Shown here in pieces: positions 53,960-63,467 of a DNA stretch of 64,000 nucleotides. The notes under the pieces were generated by a model that worked only from the letters and a program-made list of their open reading frames with translations, did not search any database and was not told the origin of the DNA. Both the position numbers and the translations under genes were made by a program. The DNA is from Arenibacter certesii DSM 19833. GTDB lineage: Bacteria; Bacteroidota; Bacteroidia; Flavobacteriales; Flavobacteriaceae. Each line of letters opens with the position of its first letter. Position 1 is the stretch's first letter. The DNA lies in the NCBI RefSeq assembly GCF_000429545.1, contig NZ_AUCB01000003.1:124001-188000 (forward strand), read 5' to 3'.

Positions 53960-55753
53960 TTAAATTTGTTTGTCTAATTGTGAAATTACCTCACTGGCTT
54001 TATCGTAATCTTGTTGCATCTGCACCTCGGAAAAAGGACTGTATCTGGCCATTTCACAATTTTCTAACAGCCCAATAAAGCCGTCATTTGTATGATCATC
54101 AACATTTTTTTCTTTTAGTAGCATGGCAATTTTATCCTTGCTAAACTCCGAAGTTTCTATCTTCAGTTTTGCTTTTAGATAATTATGCAGTGCTTTTTCC
54201 AAGGCTACGTAAAAAGAATCTTTGGAACCGAGGGCTTTCCTAGAAGCTGAAAGATATTTTCTCGCCAATCTATTGGCTCTTTTTATCCTATTACCTTCTA
54301 CATCGCTTGCTATAGCTTCACGTTTTTTACCAAAAACAATTGCCAAAGGTATTAGTAGTAAGGGTAGGAGCCACCACAAATAAAATGCCGTAGAACCAAA
54401 AAAGTAGTTAGTGCTTATAGCAGTTAAGTTGGAGTTTAATTTGTTAAAAACAAATTGGTCCGCAGTTGCTACAACAAGCTGTTTACTGCTGTCACTACTG
54501 GTAGCGCTAGGTCCTATAGCACTTAACGCGCCACTGGTAGGTCCCTCCAAGACATTGATCATAGCCTCTTTGGAATTTAGGGTGTGGTATTTTTCCGTTT
54601 TTGGATTAAAATAACTGAATGTTAAGCTGGGGATTGGATATTTCCCCCTATATGTGGGCACTACGGTATAACTGTTTTCTACCTTTCCCTCCATTCCTGA
54701 AAGAGTGGTCCGTACGCTTTCTTTATACTCAGGATCATAGACCTCTAAGGAGCTGGGAAGATGAAGTTTTGGAATTTCAAATAATTTTAAATTTCCTTTT
54801 CCGTTGATGCTTACTACTGCTTGTAGCGATTCGGAAGCGTTTAAATGGGTTTTACTCGGGGTTACAAAAAAGTCAAACTCCCCTACAGCACCACTAAAGC
54901 CTGCTGGCTTGCCTTCTGTAGGAAGGGCTTTTACACGGAGGGTCCTTTTACCTGCGGAAACCGTTTTGTTGGCCGGTGCCATAACTCTCCCCCCAAAAAA
55001 ATCGCGTTTATTAGTAGGTATTTGAAGGCTTACGTCCAAAGAAAGGGGCTCTAGTTCTAATTCGCCTGTTCTTTGGGGATATAGTACGACTCTCTTTAAA
55101 ATTACGGACCTATACGGTTTACCATTGTAGGTGGTGTTCTCAATGGTATATTTAGTAACAGGAATGTCTTGACTCCAAAAGTTGTTGTACTTTGGATTGT
55201 CTAATGCCCTAAAATTGGTTACGTCTATATTTGGGCTAGCATAAAGTTTGTACACCACAGAAACAGCTTCATTTAAGTAGGGGCTGCTCTTAGAAACTTC
55301 TGCCACCAAATGCAGACTTTCATCCGCAACATCATCCACCGTTTTTTCACCATCAGGTCGGTCTACTGCTGCTGTTACCTCTACTTCCTGTGGTAAGGAT
55401 TTATAAGTGGTTCCCTTTATATCGATGGTAGCCTGATTAATAGTGAATTTCCCCCTTGCTGTGGGTGCCAGGGTATAACTATAGGTCTTGGAGAAGCTCC
55501 TTACTCCATTCACCCAAGACGAGCTTATAGACTGCGAAGGTCCCATAAGAATCCTAAATCCGTTAAAATCTGGTGGATTAAAATTATCCCCATCCCTGTT
55601 CATAGTAAAATCTACCCGTATCCTTTCGTTAATACCTAGCTTGTCCTTGCTGAGTACCATTTCAAAAGTCACAGATTCATCATCGTTCTGGGCATTAAGT
55701 GTAATGGCCATGAACAATAGAACTATAAATGTTATGTATCTTTTTAAATGCAC
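53960..55753 (-). CDS. batD: BatD family protein
   Basis: The 597-aa protein has a signal peptide (KRYITFIVLLFMAITLNAQ), three or more Ig-like beta domains in the periplasm (about 25-430) and one membrane helix (about 455-475, YLWWLLPLLLIPLAIVFGKK). A cytoplasmic helical tail ends it. BatD is the oxygen-tolerance-associated partner of the VWA proteins BatA and BatB. I chose a GTG at 55753, just after the batC stop, because it gives a normal signal peptide. A TTG at 55765 would overlap batC. It sits between batC and batE, spaced by a few bases. Confidence 0.88.
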   Translation of the reverse strand: MHLKRYITFIVLLFMAITLNAQNDDESVTFEMVLSKDKLGINERIRVDFTMNRDGDNFNPPDFNGFRILMGPSQSISSSWVNGVRSFSKTYSYTLAPTARGKFTINQATIDIKGTTYKSLPQEVEVTAAVDRPDGEKTVDDVADESLHLVAEVSKSSPYLNEAVSVVYKLYASPNIDVTNFRALDNPKYNNFWSQDIPVTKYTIENTTYNGKPYRSVILKRVVLYPQRTGELELEPLSLDVSLQIPTNKRDFFGGRVMAPANKTVSAGKRTLRVKALPTEGKPAGFSGAVGEFDFFVTPSKTHLNASESLQAVVSINGKGNLKLFEIPKLHLPSSLEVYDPEYKESVRTTLSGMEGKVENSYTVVPTYRGKYPIPSLTFSYFNPKTEKYHTLNSKEAMINVLEGPTSGALSAIGPSATSSDSSKQLVVATADQFVFNKLNSNLTAISTNYFFGSTAFYLWWLLPLLLIPLAIVFGKKREAIASDVEGNRIKRANRLARKYLSASRKALGSKDSFYVALEKALHNYLKAKLKIETSEFSKDKIAMLLKEKNVDDHTNDGFIGLLENCEMARYSPFSEVQMQQDYDKASEVISQLDKQI

Positions 55754-55758
55754 GGTTA

Positions 55759-56613
55759 TTACCAATCTTTTTCGTTCTTAACTTTTGGTCCCTTTATCTT
55801 TTGGGCATCTATTTTCTCTTGAACTTTCTTTTCTTCGTTCTGCATGGCCTCTAGTAAACTTCTCACCTGTTGTGGAGATAATTGGTTGGGCCTTGGCTGT
55901 TGTTGTTCTTCTTGATCTCCATCTTGGGGCTGCTCATCTTTTTTATCGCCTTCTCCCTCTTTCTCATCTTCTTTCTCTTGATCGCCCTGATCTCCTTCTT
56001 CCTGATCTTGATTCTTATTGTCTTCCTGGTCCCCTTTATCCTCTTGGTCTTGTTCGCCTTCCTGCTTGTCTTGGTTCTGATCCTGTTGATCTTGTTTATC
56101 CTGGTTGTCCTCTTGGTCCTGGTCGTCCTTATCTGGGTTATTTTTCTGCTCTTCCTGTTGCTTTTTCAGCATCTCTTTGGCCAAAGCAAAATTATACCTG
56201 GTCTCCTCATCGGTGGGGTCGTTCCTCAACGCTTCTTTATACGCTTCTACCGCCTTCTCATATTCGTTACTCTTCATAAATACATTTCCTAAATTATGGA
56301 ATGCCTTATGTTTTTCTGATTTGCTAGTAGCGCTCTCAGCGGACTGCTTATACCTCCCAAAAGCTTCGCTATATGTTTTGTTCTCATAATAAGCGTTCCC
56401 CAAATTATAGGGGGCGATGTTGTTATCTGCATTTTCGGAAATTGCTTTTCTATATTTAGCCTCAGCATTCACAAAATCCTGCTCATCCAATTTTTTATTG
56501 CCCTCCCAAGTGTAGGTTGCCGACTTTTTTATTGCCTTTTGAGTTTCTTTATCCATTTCTTGGGCATGGCCAAGATAACCGAACAATAATATGATGCATA
56601 CAATCCTTTTCAT
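55759..56613 (-). CDS. batC: BatC-like TPR protein with long acidic low-complexity tail
   Basis: The 284-aa protein has a signal peptide (MKRIVCIILLFGYLGHAQ), three TPR units (about 35-155, APYNLGNAYYENKTYSEAF and AFHNLGNVFMKSNEYEKAVE) and then about 95 residues made almost only of D, E, Q, K, N and G (about 160-255). A short helix with a basic end closes it. I prefer the ATG at 56613; an upstream ATG at 56640 would overlap batB. TPR proteins in this operon are thought to organise the VWA complex. The acidic tail is probably unstructured. It lies 10 bp after batB. Confidence 0.86.
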   Translation of the reverse strand: MKRIVCIILLFGYLGHAQEMDKETQKAIKKSATYTWEGNKKLDEQDFVNAEAKYRKAISENADNNIAPYNLGNAYYENKTYSEAFGRYKQSAESATSKSEKHKAFHNLGNVFMKSNEYEKAVEAYKEALRNDPTDEETRYNFALAKEMLKKQQEEQKNNPDKDDQDQEDNQDKQDQQDQNQDKQEGEQDQEDKGDQEDNKNQDQEEGDQGDQEKEDEKEGEGDKKDEQPQDGDQEEQQQPRPNQLSPQQVRSLLEAMQNEEKKVQEKIDAQKIKGPKVKNEKDW

Positions 56614-56623
56614 TTTCTTAGAT

Positions 56624-57664
56624 TTATTGCTCCTTCTCATTAAATAAGTTCAACTTTTTCAGCCACTTAGTTTTTCGGTCCAGGACAAAGATGTCTAAAA
56701 ATATAAATAAAAGTCCCGCCCCCAAAAACCATTGGAACTGATCTTTAAATTCTGCGAACTGTTTGGCTTCAAACTCCGTCTTATCTATCCTATTTAACTG
56801 ATCTCTTATAAACGCAACGGCTTGTTCTGTGTTTTCCCCGTTTATGTATTCCCCGTTTCCATCGTTGGCAATATCTTGCAAGGTCTGTTCGTTCATTTTT
56901 GTAATGACTACTTCTCCTTCACGGTCTCTTAAAAAGCTTTCTACAACGCCATTTTTCTTTATTGGGATGGGTCCACCTTTTGTACTTCCAACCCCTATGG
57001 TGAAGATCCTAATATTTTCATCGGTTGCCTCTTCTATACTTTGAGAAATATCCCCTTCCGAGTGATCTTCCCCATCGGAAATTATAAAAAGCACCCTATT
57101 GGTTTCACCATCATCATAGTAATTAGTGGCCAACTTAACGGCTTGGTCAATTGCAGTCCCTTGTGAGGAAAGCATATCGGTATTCATGTTTTGCAAGAAC
57201 ATTTTTGCCGCTCCATAATCTGTGGTCAATGGCAATTGGGGATACGCCTGCCCAGCATAAGCAATAATCCCAATACGGTCGCTTGCCAGTTGGTTTATGA
57301 TTTCGGAAACTAGGCGTTTTGCCTTATCAAGTCTATTTGGTGCAATATCCTCTGCCAGCATACTTTTAGAGACGTCTACGGCAAATACAATATCTAGCCC
57401 CTCCCTTTTAACCGTTTCTAACTTAGTGCCCATTTTTGGATTAACTAACGCAAGGGTCAAAAAGGTGATTCCCAATAGCAGAAGTACCAATTTTAAGGTG
57501 GACTTAAAGGTAGATCTCTCTGGAGTTAATCTTTTTAATAGCGTAAGATCTGAAAATTTTTTTTGCGTTCTCCTTTTCCAGATTTGAAATAAAACAAATA
57601 GCACGATCATCACCGGGATGATGAATAACAGGTATAAATATGTTTTCTCGTCTAATTGAATCAT
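56624..57664 (-). CDS. batB: BatB, VWA-domain membrane protein
   Basis: The 346-aa protein has two N-terminal membrane helices (about 8-27 and 58-75), a von Willebrand A domain (about 90-285) and a C-terminal helix (about 310-330). The MIDAS metal site is intact: DVSKS at Asp97, Ser99 and Ser101. The Thr and Asp partners follow (TAID..., ISDGEDH). It is paired with BatA, 53 bp upstream, and followed by batC. These proteins form a membrane complex served by the MoxR ATPase; their client is not known. Confidence 0.9.
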   Translation of the reverse strand: MIQLDEKTYLYLLFIIPVMIVLFVLFQIWKRRTQKKFSDLTLLKRLTPERSTFKSTLKLVLLLLGITFLTLALVNPKMGTKLETVKREGLDIVFAVDVSKSMLAEDIAPNRLDKAKRLVSEIINQLASDRIGIIAYAGQAYPQLPLTTDYGAAKMFLQNMNTDMLSSQGTAIDQAVKLATNYYDDGETNRVLFIISDGEDHSEGDISQSIEEATDENIRIFTIGVGSTKGGPIPIKKNGVVESFLRDREGEVVITKMNEQTLQDIANDGNGEYINGENTEQAVAFIRDQLNRIDKTEFEAKQFAEFKDQFQWFLGAGLLFIFLDIFVLDRKTKWLKKLNLFNEKEQ

Positions 57665-57717
57665 TTTAATTTCTTCATTTATTACAGCTAGTAAACTTAG
57701 TTTTTTAACTTATGGGG

Positions 57718-58716
57718 CTATATAAAACTTCTGAACAGGGTGATTCTGGTCAACCATTCTATCAATAGCAATACCCCTGCCAAATAAACCCAAGGCCTAA
57801 ATTTTTCTTCGTACTTATAATATTTAAATTCTTCTATGTCAGTTTTTTCTAATTTGTTGATTTCATCATAAATCGCCTCTAGCTTTTTGTTGTCAGTAGC
57901 TCTAAAATATTTGCCGCCCGTTGTTTCTGCTATCGATTGTAATAGGGCTTCGTCTATTTCCACGGCTTCCATGGCATATCTGAAGGAACCGTCTGCATTA
58001 TAGGCAACGGGGGATAAAGCGTTACCGTTAGTTCCAATGGCAATGGTGTACGTTTTAATTCCAAACTCTACCGCAAGTTCTGCAGCGGTCTGTGGTTCAA
58101 TAAAACCTGAATTATTAACTCCGTCGGTTAGTAAAATGATAACCTTACTTAAAGCTTTGCTATCTTTTAGACGGTTTACTGCGGTTGCAAGACCTAATCC
58201 TATTGCAGTTCCATCATCCACTTGTCCATAAGTGATTTCCTTTAAAGCATTTTGCACAATGGCCTTGTCACTTGTAATGGGAGTTTTGGTATAGCTTTCT
58301 CCAGCATATACTACTAATCCTATTCGGTCATTGGGTCTTTGGTCAATAAACTCTGCAGCTACTTTTTTAAGGGCAACCAGCCTATTGGGTTTAAGGTCCT
58401 GGGCCAACATACTGGACGAAACATCTATAGACATTACAATATCTATACCTTGCGTTGTCTTGGTTCTGGTAGAGATATCTTCTGTCTGTGGTCTGGCCAT
58501 AGCTACAATAATAGCGGCCAATGCCAATAGGCGAAGTGCAAATAACAGTGGTTTTAATTTTGGTAACACGCTCTTTGTAGGGAATCCCTTTATGCTCGAT
58601 ATTCTTAGTGAAGCGACTTCTTCTTTTCTTTTAAAGAAATACCAAAGCATTGCCACTGGCAGTAATACTAAGAGCCAGAAAAACTGTGGGTTCGCAAAGG
58701 AAATATTCTCTAACAT
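57718..58716 (-). CDS. batA: BatA, VWA-domain membrane protein
   Basis: The 332-aa protein has N-terminal membrane helices (about 10-27 and 57-73), a von Willebrand A domain (about 88-290) and a C-terminal membrane helix. The MIDAS motif DVSSS begins at Asp98, and LTDGVNNSG supplies the later Asp. It is about 30% similar by eye to BatB, which suggests an old duplication. Its start codon follows the stop of the 552-aa gene directly, with no gap. Confidence 0.9.
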   Translation of the reverse strand: MLENISFANPQFFWLLVLLPVAMLWYFFKRKEEVASLRISSIKGFPTKSVLPKLKPLLFALRLLALAAIIVAMARPQTEDISTRTKTTQGIDIVMSIDVSSSMLAQDLKPNRLVALKKVAAEFIDQRPNDRIGLVVYAGESYTKTPITSDKAIVQNALKEITYGQVDDGTAIGLGLATAVNRLKDSKALSKVIILLTDGVNNSGFIEPQTAAELAVEFGIKTYTIAIGTNGNALSPVAYNADGSFRYAMEAVEIDEALLQSIAETTGGKYFRATDNKKLEAIYDEINKLEKTDIEEFKYYKYEEKFRPWVYLAGVLLLIEWLTRITLFRSFI

Positions 58717-60375
58717 TTATAAAGTCGTTTTTACTTCAACTGAGTTTAAAATCCTATCTACAATCTTATCGGCATAGGGGTCATCTGCAAGCCAGCTAAG
58801 GATAAGGTTTTGTTGAAATCCCTTACCGCCAAAAAAGAGAACCACATAATTCCCTGTAACCAATTCTTCCGATTCTGGTACAGCAAATTTTCCACTCCCA
58901 TAGAGTTTCACTCCTTTTACCCCCGTAAGAGTAGTAAATTCTTCCTGTTTGGTAGTGATATTCTTGGCGCCTTGGGCCTCAAAATTTTGTAATATTTGTT
59001 CTGATGATTTTACATAGTCGGGCTCCTCTGGTTGTGATAATAAGATAGAGGTGGTTGCTATAGTAAACAGTCCTTTATTGCTCCTATAGGCAAAAGCTTG
59101 CATTTCTTTGATAGCTGCCTGTGACTCTGGCGGGAGCTTTATGGCCTGACGTAAAAGTACTTCTGGTGTCTGTACACTAACAGGAGGAAATCCGTAATCA
59201 CTTTGTACCCAATTTCCTTCCAGTAATTTTTTTGTAGGATGTCCCATTACTGTATCCTTAACATAATCAAACCCATAATAACCTACGGCAGCTACCCCAG
59301 TAAATAATAGCAGGAGTACGGCGGCCAAGGAGGTGAGCAATATTCTTTTTCTGTAATTTTTCTTTTGAAGCTCCTCCTGATATTCTTCCTGCAACATTAA
59401 CTCTTCTTCCGTAGGCTCTGGAATAGCTTCTTTTGTTTTAATAACAATTTGCTCTACAGATTTTCTATCTGCTACAGCAACAGACGTCTCGGGTTTGGAT
59501 TTTGCAAATTTTACTAGGTCAGAGGTTTGCAATACTTTTTTAAACTGCTGTATGGTTTCGTGTTCCAGTTTTAATTTACCTGCATCCTTCATCATTTCCA
59601 ATTTGTCTATCAACTGGTCCGTAGTACTTTCCAAGGCAGATACATGTGCGTCTTCCTCTAAATAGGAGCGTACAATATCTGTGAGTTCGGAGTAGTACGA
59701 CTTATAATCGTCTTCGATTAGGTATTTAGAGTTTTCTAGTTGTTTTAATCCTAGAATAGCCCTATCAAAAGGAGGTAATAATGCTACCTTCTCTTCTTCG
59801 CTAAGTGGTTTTTTTCTAAATACAAACCAATATAATAGAGCTCCCACAACCAAGAGTATACCTAGGATCCATAAAATTAATATCCAAGGAATAGACCTGC
59901 TCTTTTCTATTGTGATAATGGGCTTTATGTCATACATTTTCTGGGCTGTGGTGTCTACAGCTACGTCTGCGACTTTTATAATGAGTGAATCCGTAAAGAA
60001 ATGCTTCCCATTAATTTCTATCATCTGTGAAGGCAGCGTATAAGTGCCAGAATCAAATTGGGTAAGGGCATATGTTTTCTGAAGGGTTAACCGATCATTT
60101 TTCTTTACCGAATCGGTCTTTAGCGCTTCTACTGTTTCTAGAGGTGAAAACGTCTGGCCATCGGGAAAAACAACATGGGATAGGGTATCGGTTTCTACGA
60201 TAACCTTAAATTTTATCTGCTCCCCAATCTTAATGGCCGTAGTGTCTACAACCGACTTAATTGTTGGTATAGACTGAGAAAACCCCGGTATTGCAGCCAA
60301 AAATAGGCAGATAGCCAAGGAACGCAGCAAATGCGAAGCATATTTTTCAAAAATAAATAGCACAGAATTCTTCAT
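58717..60375 (-). CDS. Bat-operon membrane protein of unknown function (552 aa)
   Basis: The protein has a signal peptide (about 1-34, ends FSQ), an Ig-like periplasmic domain (about 38-150), a membrane helix (162-185, ILILWILGILLVVGALLYWF) and a cytoplasmic helical region (about 190-335). A second membrane helix (about 345-370) and a C-terminal periplasmic domain (about 380-552) follow. The N-terminal part resembles BatD-type domains, and the segment after the first helix resembles DUF4381. It lies between DUF58 and batA, 5 bp and 0 bp apart, so it belongs to the operon. I know no specific function. Confidence 0.8.
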   Translation of the reverse strand: MKNSVLFIFEKYASHLLRSLAICLFLAAIPGFSQSIPTIKSVVDTTAIKIGEQIKFKVIVETDTLSHVVFPDGQTFSPLETVEALKTDSVKKNDRLTLQKTYALTQFDSGTYTLPSQMIEINGKHFFTDSLIIKVADVAVDTTAQKMYDIKPIITIEKSRSIPWILILWILGILLVVGALLYWFVFRKKPLSEEEKVALLPPFDRAILGLKQLENSKYLIEDDYKSYYSELTDIVRSYLEEDAHVSALESTTDQLIDKLEMMKDAGKLKLEHETIQQFKKVLQTSDLVKFAKSKPETSVAVADRKSVEQIVIKTKEAIPEPTEEELMLQEEYQEELQKKNYRKRILLTSLAAVLLLLFTGVAAVGYYGFDYVKDTVMGHPTKKLLEGNWVQSDYGFPPVSVQTPEVLLRQAIKLPPESQAAIKEMQAFAYRSNKGLFTIATTSILLSQPEEPDYVKSSEQILQNFEAQGAKNITTKQEEFTTLTGVKGVKLYGSGKFAVPESEELVTGNYVVLFFGGKGFQQNLILSWLADDPYADKIVDRILNSVEVKTTL

Positions 60376-60380
60376 TTAAA

Positions 60381-61247
60381 TCAACCTCGTCGCTTAAAAT
60401 AGCCTAATAATTTTTTCACATAACTTTCGTCTACCCTACAGCTCAATACGCCACAACCCGCTTTGGTAAAAGAGTCTTGGAAATAGGTAACCCTTTCATG
60501 ATGATATTTTTCATAAGCCCTGCGTACTTGTTTAGATTGGGTATTTACCAACTGTAGCGCCCCTGTCTCAGCGTCCTGCATTTGTACCATCCCTATATTG
60601 GGAATACTTTCTTCTCTTTCATCAAAAACCCTAATTCCTGTTAGGTCGTGTTTTTTTCCTGTTATCCGTAAAGTTTGTAGGTAATCATCTGCAATAAAAT
60701 CGGAAAGCACAAAAACAATGGCCTTCTTTTTCATTACGTTTGTCAGAAATTTTAACGCTGCCCCCACATCGGTTTTCGAGCTTTTTGGGGAAAATTCCAA
60801 CAACTCCCTTATTATGCGTAGGGCATGACTTCTTCCTTTTTTTGGTGGGATATACAATTCTACTTCATCGGTAAATAGAAGTAGTCCAACCTTATCATTA
60901 TTTTGTAGCGCGGAAAAGGCCAAAGTGGCTGAAATCTCCGTGATAACTTCCTTTTTAAATTGATTATTGGTACCAAAGAGCTGGGATCCACTAACGTCTA
61001 TCATTAGCATCATAGTAAGTTCCCTTTCCTCTTCAAAAACTTTTACGTAAGGTTCGTTGTATCTTGCAGTAACGTTCCAATCTATAGACCTTACATCATC
61101 CCCAAATTGGTATTGACGGACCTCACTGAAGGTCATCCCCCTTCCTTTAAAGGTCGAGTGGTATTCCCCGCCAAAAATATGATCGGAAAGACGTCTGGTC
61201 TTTATTTCAATCTTACGTACTTTTTTTAGTAATTCCTTAGTATCCAT
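60381..61247 (-). CDS. DUF58 domain protein of the Bat operon
   Basis: The 288-aa protein contains the DUF58 core: GRGMTFSEVRQYQFGDDVRS, IDWNVTARYNEPYVKVFEEE and a VWA-like strand with MLMIDVSGS near residue 85. There is no membrane segment, so it is cytoplasmic and probably links the MoxR ATPase to the membrane VWA proteins. This gene order (moxR, DUF58, then Bat proteins) is widespread. It lies 71 bp after moxR. Confidence 0.9.
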   Translation of the reverse strand: MDTKELLKKVRKIEIKTRRLSDHIFGGEYHSTFKGRGMTFSEVRQYQFGDDVRSIDWNVTARYNEPYVKVFEEERELTMMLMIDVSGSQLFGTNNQFKKEVITEISATLAFSALQNNDKVGLLLFTDEVELYIPPKKGRSHALRIIRELLEFSPKSSKTDVGAALKFLTNVMKKKAIVFVLSDFIADDYLQTLRITGKKHDLTGIRVFDEREESIPNIGMVQMQDAETGALQLVNTQSKQVRRAYEKYHHERVTYFQDSFTKAGCGVLSCRVDESYVKKLLGYFKRRG

Positions 61248-61318
61248 TTTTCAGTTTACATTGATAAATATTCAACCATAGCTGAGCCTTTGCTTATGGA
61301 CTGATAACTGTGGACGGA

Positions 61319-62320
61319 TTAAGGTACTTCAATTTCGTTTACGATCTTATTTATAATTTCTTCCGAAGTAATATTTTCTGCCTCTGCTTCATAGGTTATA
61401 CCCACTCTGTGACGCAATACATCCAAAACAACCGCCCTAACATCTTCTGGGACTACATAACCTCTTCTTTTTATAAACGCGTAACATTTGGCAGCGGTGG
61501 CCAAATTGATACTACCTCGTGGAGAAGCGCCAAAACTAATTAATGGTTTTAGGTTTTCTAGGTTGTATTTTTCTGGGTAACGGGTAGCAAAAACGATATC
61601 GAGAATGTATTTTTCAATTTTCTCATCCATGTACACTTCCCTAACTGCTTTTTGCGCTCTAAGGATTTGATCTATGCTTACTACTCGCTGTACCTGGTCA
61701 AAGGCACCGTTCAGGTTCTGACGGACAATTAGTTGTTCCTCATGAAGTTTAGGGTAATCTATCACCGTTTTTAACATAAAACGATCCACCTGTGCTTCAG
61801 GTAAGGGGTAAGTCCCTTCTTGCTCTATAGGGTTTTGGGTGGCCATTACTAGAAATGGCTTATCTAAAATGAAGGTTTCATCTCCTATGGTTACCTGCTT
61901 TTCTTGCATGGCCTCTAAAAGAGCGGATTGTACCTTTGCTGGGGCACGGTTAATCTCATCAGCTAAAACAAAATTGGCGAAAATTGGACCTTTTTTTATG
62001 GAAAAGTCGTTTACTTTCATATTGTATATCATGGTCCCTACTACATCGGCAGGCAATAGATCTGGTGTAAACTGAATTCTACTAAAGCTACCGTGTACCG
62101 CTTTGGCCAAGGTGTTTATTGCTAAGGTTTTTGCTAATCCTGGTACCCCCTCTAAGAGGATATGACCCTGTCCCAAAAGACCGATAAGCAAACGTTCTAC
62201 CATGTGCTTTTGACCTACAATCACTTTGTTCATTTCTAAAATAAGTAGGTCGATGAAAGCACTCTCCTGTGCAATTTTTTCGTTTACAGCGCTGATATCC
62301 ACCGAAGTATTTTGTTCCAT
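61319..62320 (-). CDS. MoxR-family AAA+ ATPase
   Basis: The 333-aa ATPase has Walker A EGVPGLAKT (57-65), Walker B FVLADEINRAPAK and sensor 1 MATQNPIEQEGTYPLPEAQ, followed by the MoxR C-terminal lid. MoxR proteins act as chaperone-like remodellers for VWA-domain complexes. As the first gene of the Bat operon it is likely to energise BatA and BatB. Upstream lies a 376-bp divergent region. Confidence 0.94.
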   Translation of the reverse strand: MEQNTSVDISAVNEKIAQESAFIDLLILEMNKVIVGQKHMVERLLIGLLGQGHILLEGVPGLAKTLAINTLAKAVHGSFSRIQFTPDLLPADVVGTMIYNMKVNDFSIKKGPIFANFVLADEINRAPAKVQSALLEAMQEKQVTIGDETFILDKPFLVMATQNPIEQEGTYPLPEAQVDRFMLKTVIDYPKLHEEQLIVRQNLNGAFDQVQRVVSIDQILRAQKAVREVYMDEKIEKYILDIVFATRYPEKYNLENLKPLISFGASPRGSINLATAAKCYAFIKRRGYVVPEDVRAVVLDVLRHRVGITYEAEAENITSEEIINKIVNEIEVP

Positions 62321-62696
62321 ATAGCCCTTTGTTTTATTTTGAGTTAAGTTGTAAGTTTCAAAAGTGGATGCAAATTGAAAATTTATTTAGTTATCGGCTG
62401 TTAATGTATGGTTAAAAATTTTGCAAACACCTAAGATTTATGAAGTATTTAAGGGATTTATTCATATTTTCACAAACATATGTAAAATTATTGAGCCGAT
62501 TCAAAATCAGGTTCCTCATATAGCACTGTAGTATAATTTAGCTGCTATTTACTATTTCAAAACTTAAAGAAAGGACGTGAGGTAACGGTTATTTTTATGG
62601 ATCTACTTTGCCTTGTGGTGAATTGTACATCAAATTTCGCGCAGAGATCTATATGCCTTAAGCACTATATATTAAAATGTAAAACACCAGAATTTA
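62321..62696. other. Divergent promoter region between moxR and the SDR gene
   Basis: These 376 AT-rich bases must hold the Bat operon promoter. A near -7 match on the minus strand (TCAATTTG at 62378-62371, one mismatch) lies 51 bp upstream of moxR. No exact -7 box, RNA gene or open frame was found. Confidence 0.4.
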
Positions 62697-63467
62697 ATGC
62701 AAATATCAAATAAAAAACTTACAGCATTTATTACCGGAGCAACTAGTGGGATAGGGTTAGAGACGGCTAAGTTGTTTGCTATGAATAAAATTGATCTTAT
62801 TCTTTGTGGAAGAAGACAATCTGCCTTAGATACTCTAAAGAAACAACTCTCTAGGCATACCAAGGTCCACACCCTTAATTTTGACGTGCGGGATAAAGAT
62901 GCTGTTTTTGAGGCGATAGATTCTCTTCCCCAAGATTTTTCCGAAATTGATATTCTTATCAATAATGCTGGAAACGCTCACGGGTTGAATAAGTTTGATG
63001 AAGGCGATATTGAAGATTGGGACGCAATGCTAGATATTAATGTAAAAGGTCTTCTTTATGTTTCCAAGGCAATAATTCCTACTATGATAAAGAATAGAGC
63101 GGGACATATAATTAATATCGGTTCTATTGCAGGGAAAGAAGTATATCCTATGGGAAATGTATATTGTGCTAGCAAATATGCTGTAGATGCCATTAATCAA
63201 GGGATGAGGATAGATCTAAATCAACACAATATCCGGGTAGGTGCTGTTAATCCTGGTTTGGTGCAGACGGGCTTCAGTGATGTTCGCTTTAAAGGGGATA
63301 AGGAAAGAGCCGCTAAGACTTATGAGGGTTATGAGCCCCTAAAGCCCGAGGATATTGCAGATATTATCCATTTTATGGTTACTAGACCTTACCATGTGAA
63401 TATTGCAGATTTATTGGTGTTCCCTACCGCACAAGCCAGTGCTACTATTGTGAATAAACAGCTATGA
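62697..63467 (+). CDS. Short-chain dehydrogenase/reductase (YdfG-like)
   Basis: The 256-aa SDR has the cofactor loop TGATSGIG (13-20), NNAG (89-92), catalytic Ser143 and Tyr156/Lys160 (YCASK). The sequence after the third strand (LCGRR) and the C-terminal [20 protein letters not shown] are typical of the YdfG group, which oxidises 3-hydroxy acids such as serine or 3-hydroxypropionate with NADP. The substrate is inferred from family similarity only. The next gene overlaps its stop by 4 bp. Confidence 0.9.
   Translation: MQISNKKLTAFITGATSGIGLETAKLFAMNKIDLILCGRRQSALDTLKKQLSRHTKVHTLNFDVRDKDAVFEAIDSLPQDFSEIDILINNAGNAHGLNKFDEGDIEDWDAMLDINVKGLLYVSKAIIPTMIKNRAGHIINIGSIAGKEVYPMGNVYCASKYAVDAINQGMRIDLNQHNIRVGAVNPGLVQTGFSDVRFKGDKERAAKTYEGYEPLKPEDIADIIHFMVTRPYHVNIADLLVFPTAQASATIVNKQL

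Noticed and set aside
55785-56292. Long plus-strand open frames opposite batC, one very hydrophobic
   Set aside because: They are antisense to the D/E/Q/K-rich tail of batC. The repeated GAN/CAN codons give leucine, valine and isoleucine runs on the other strand. No ribosome-binding or family signal supports them.
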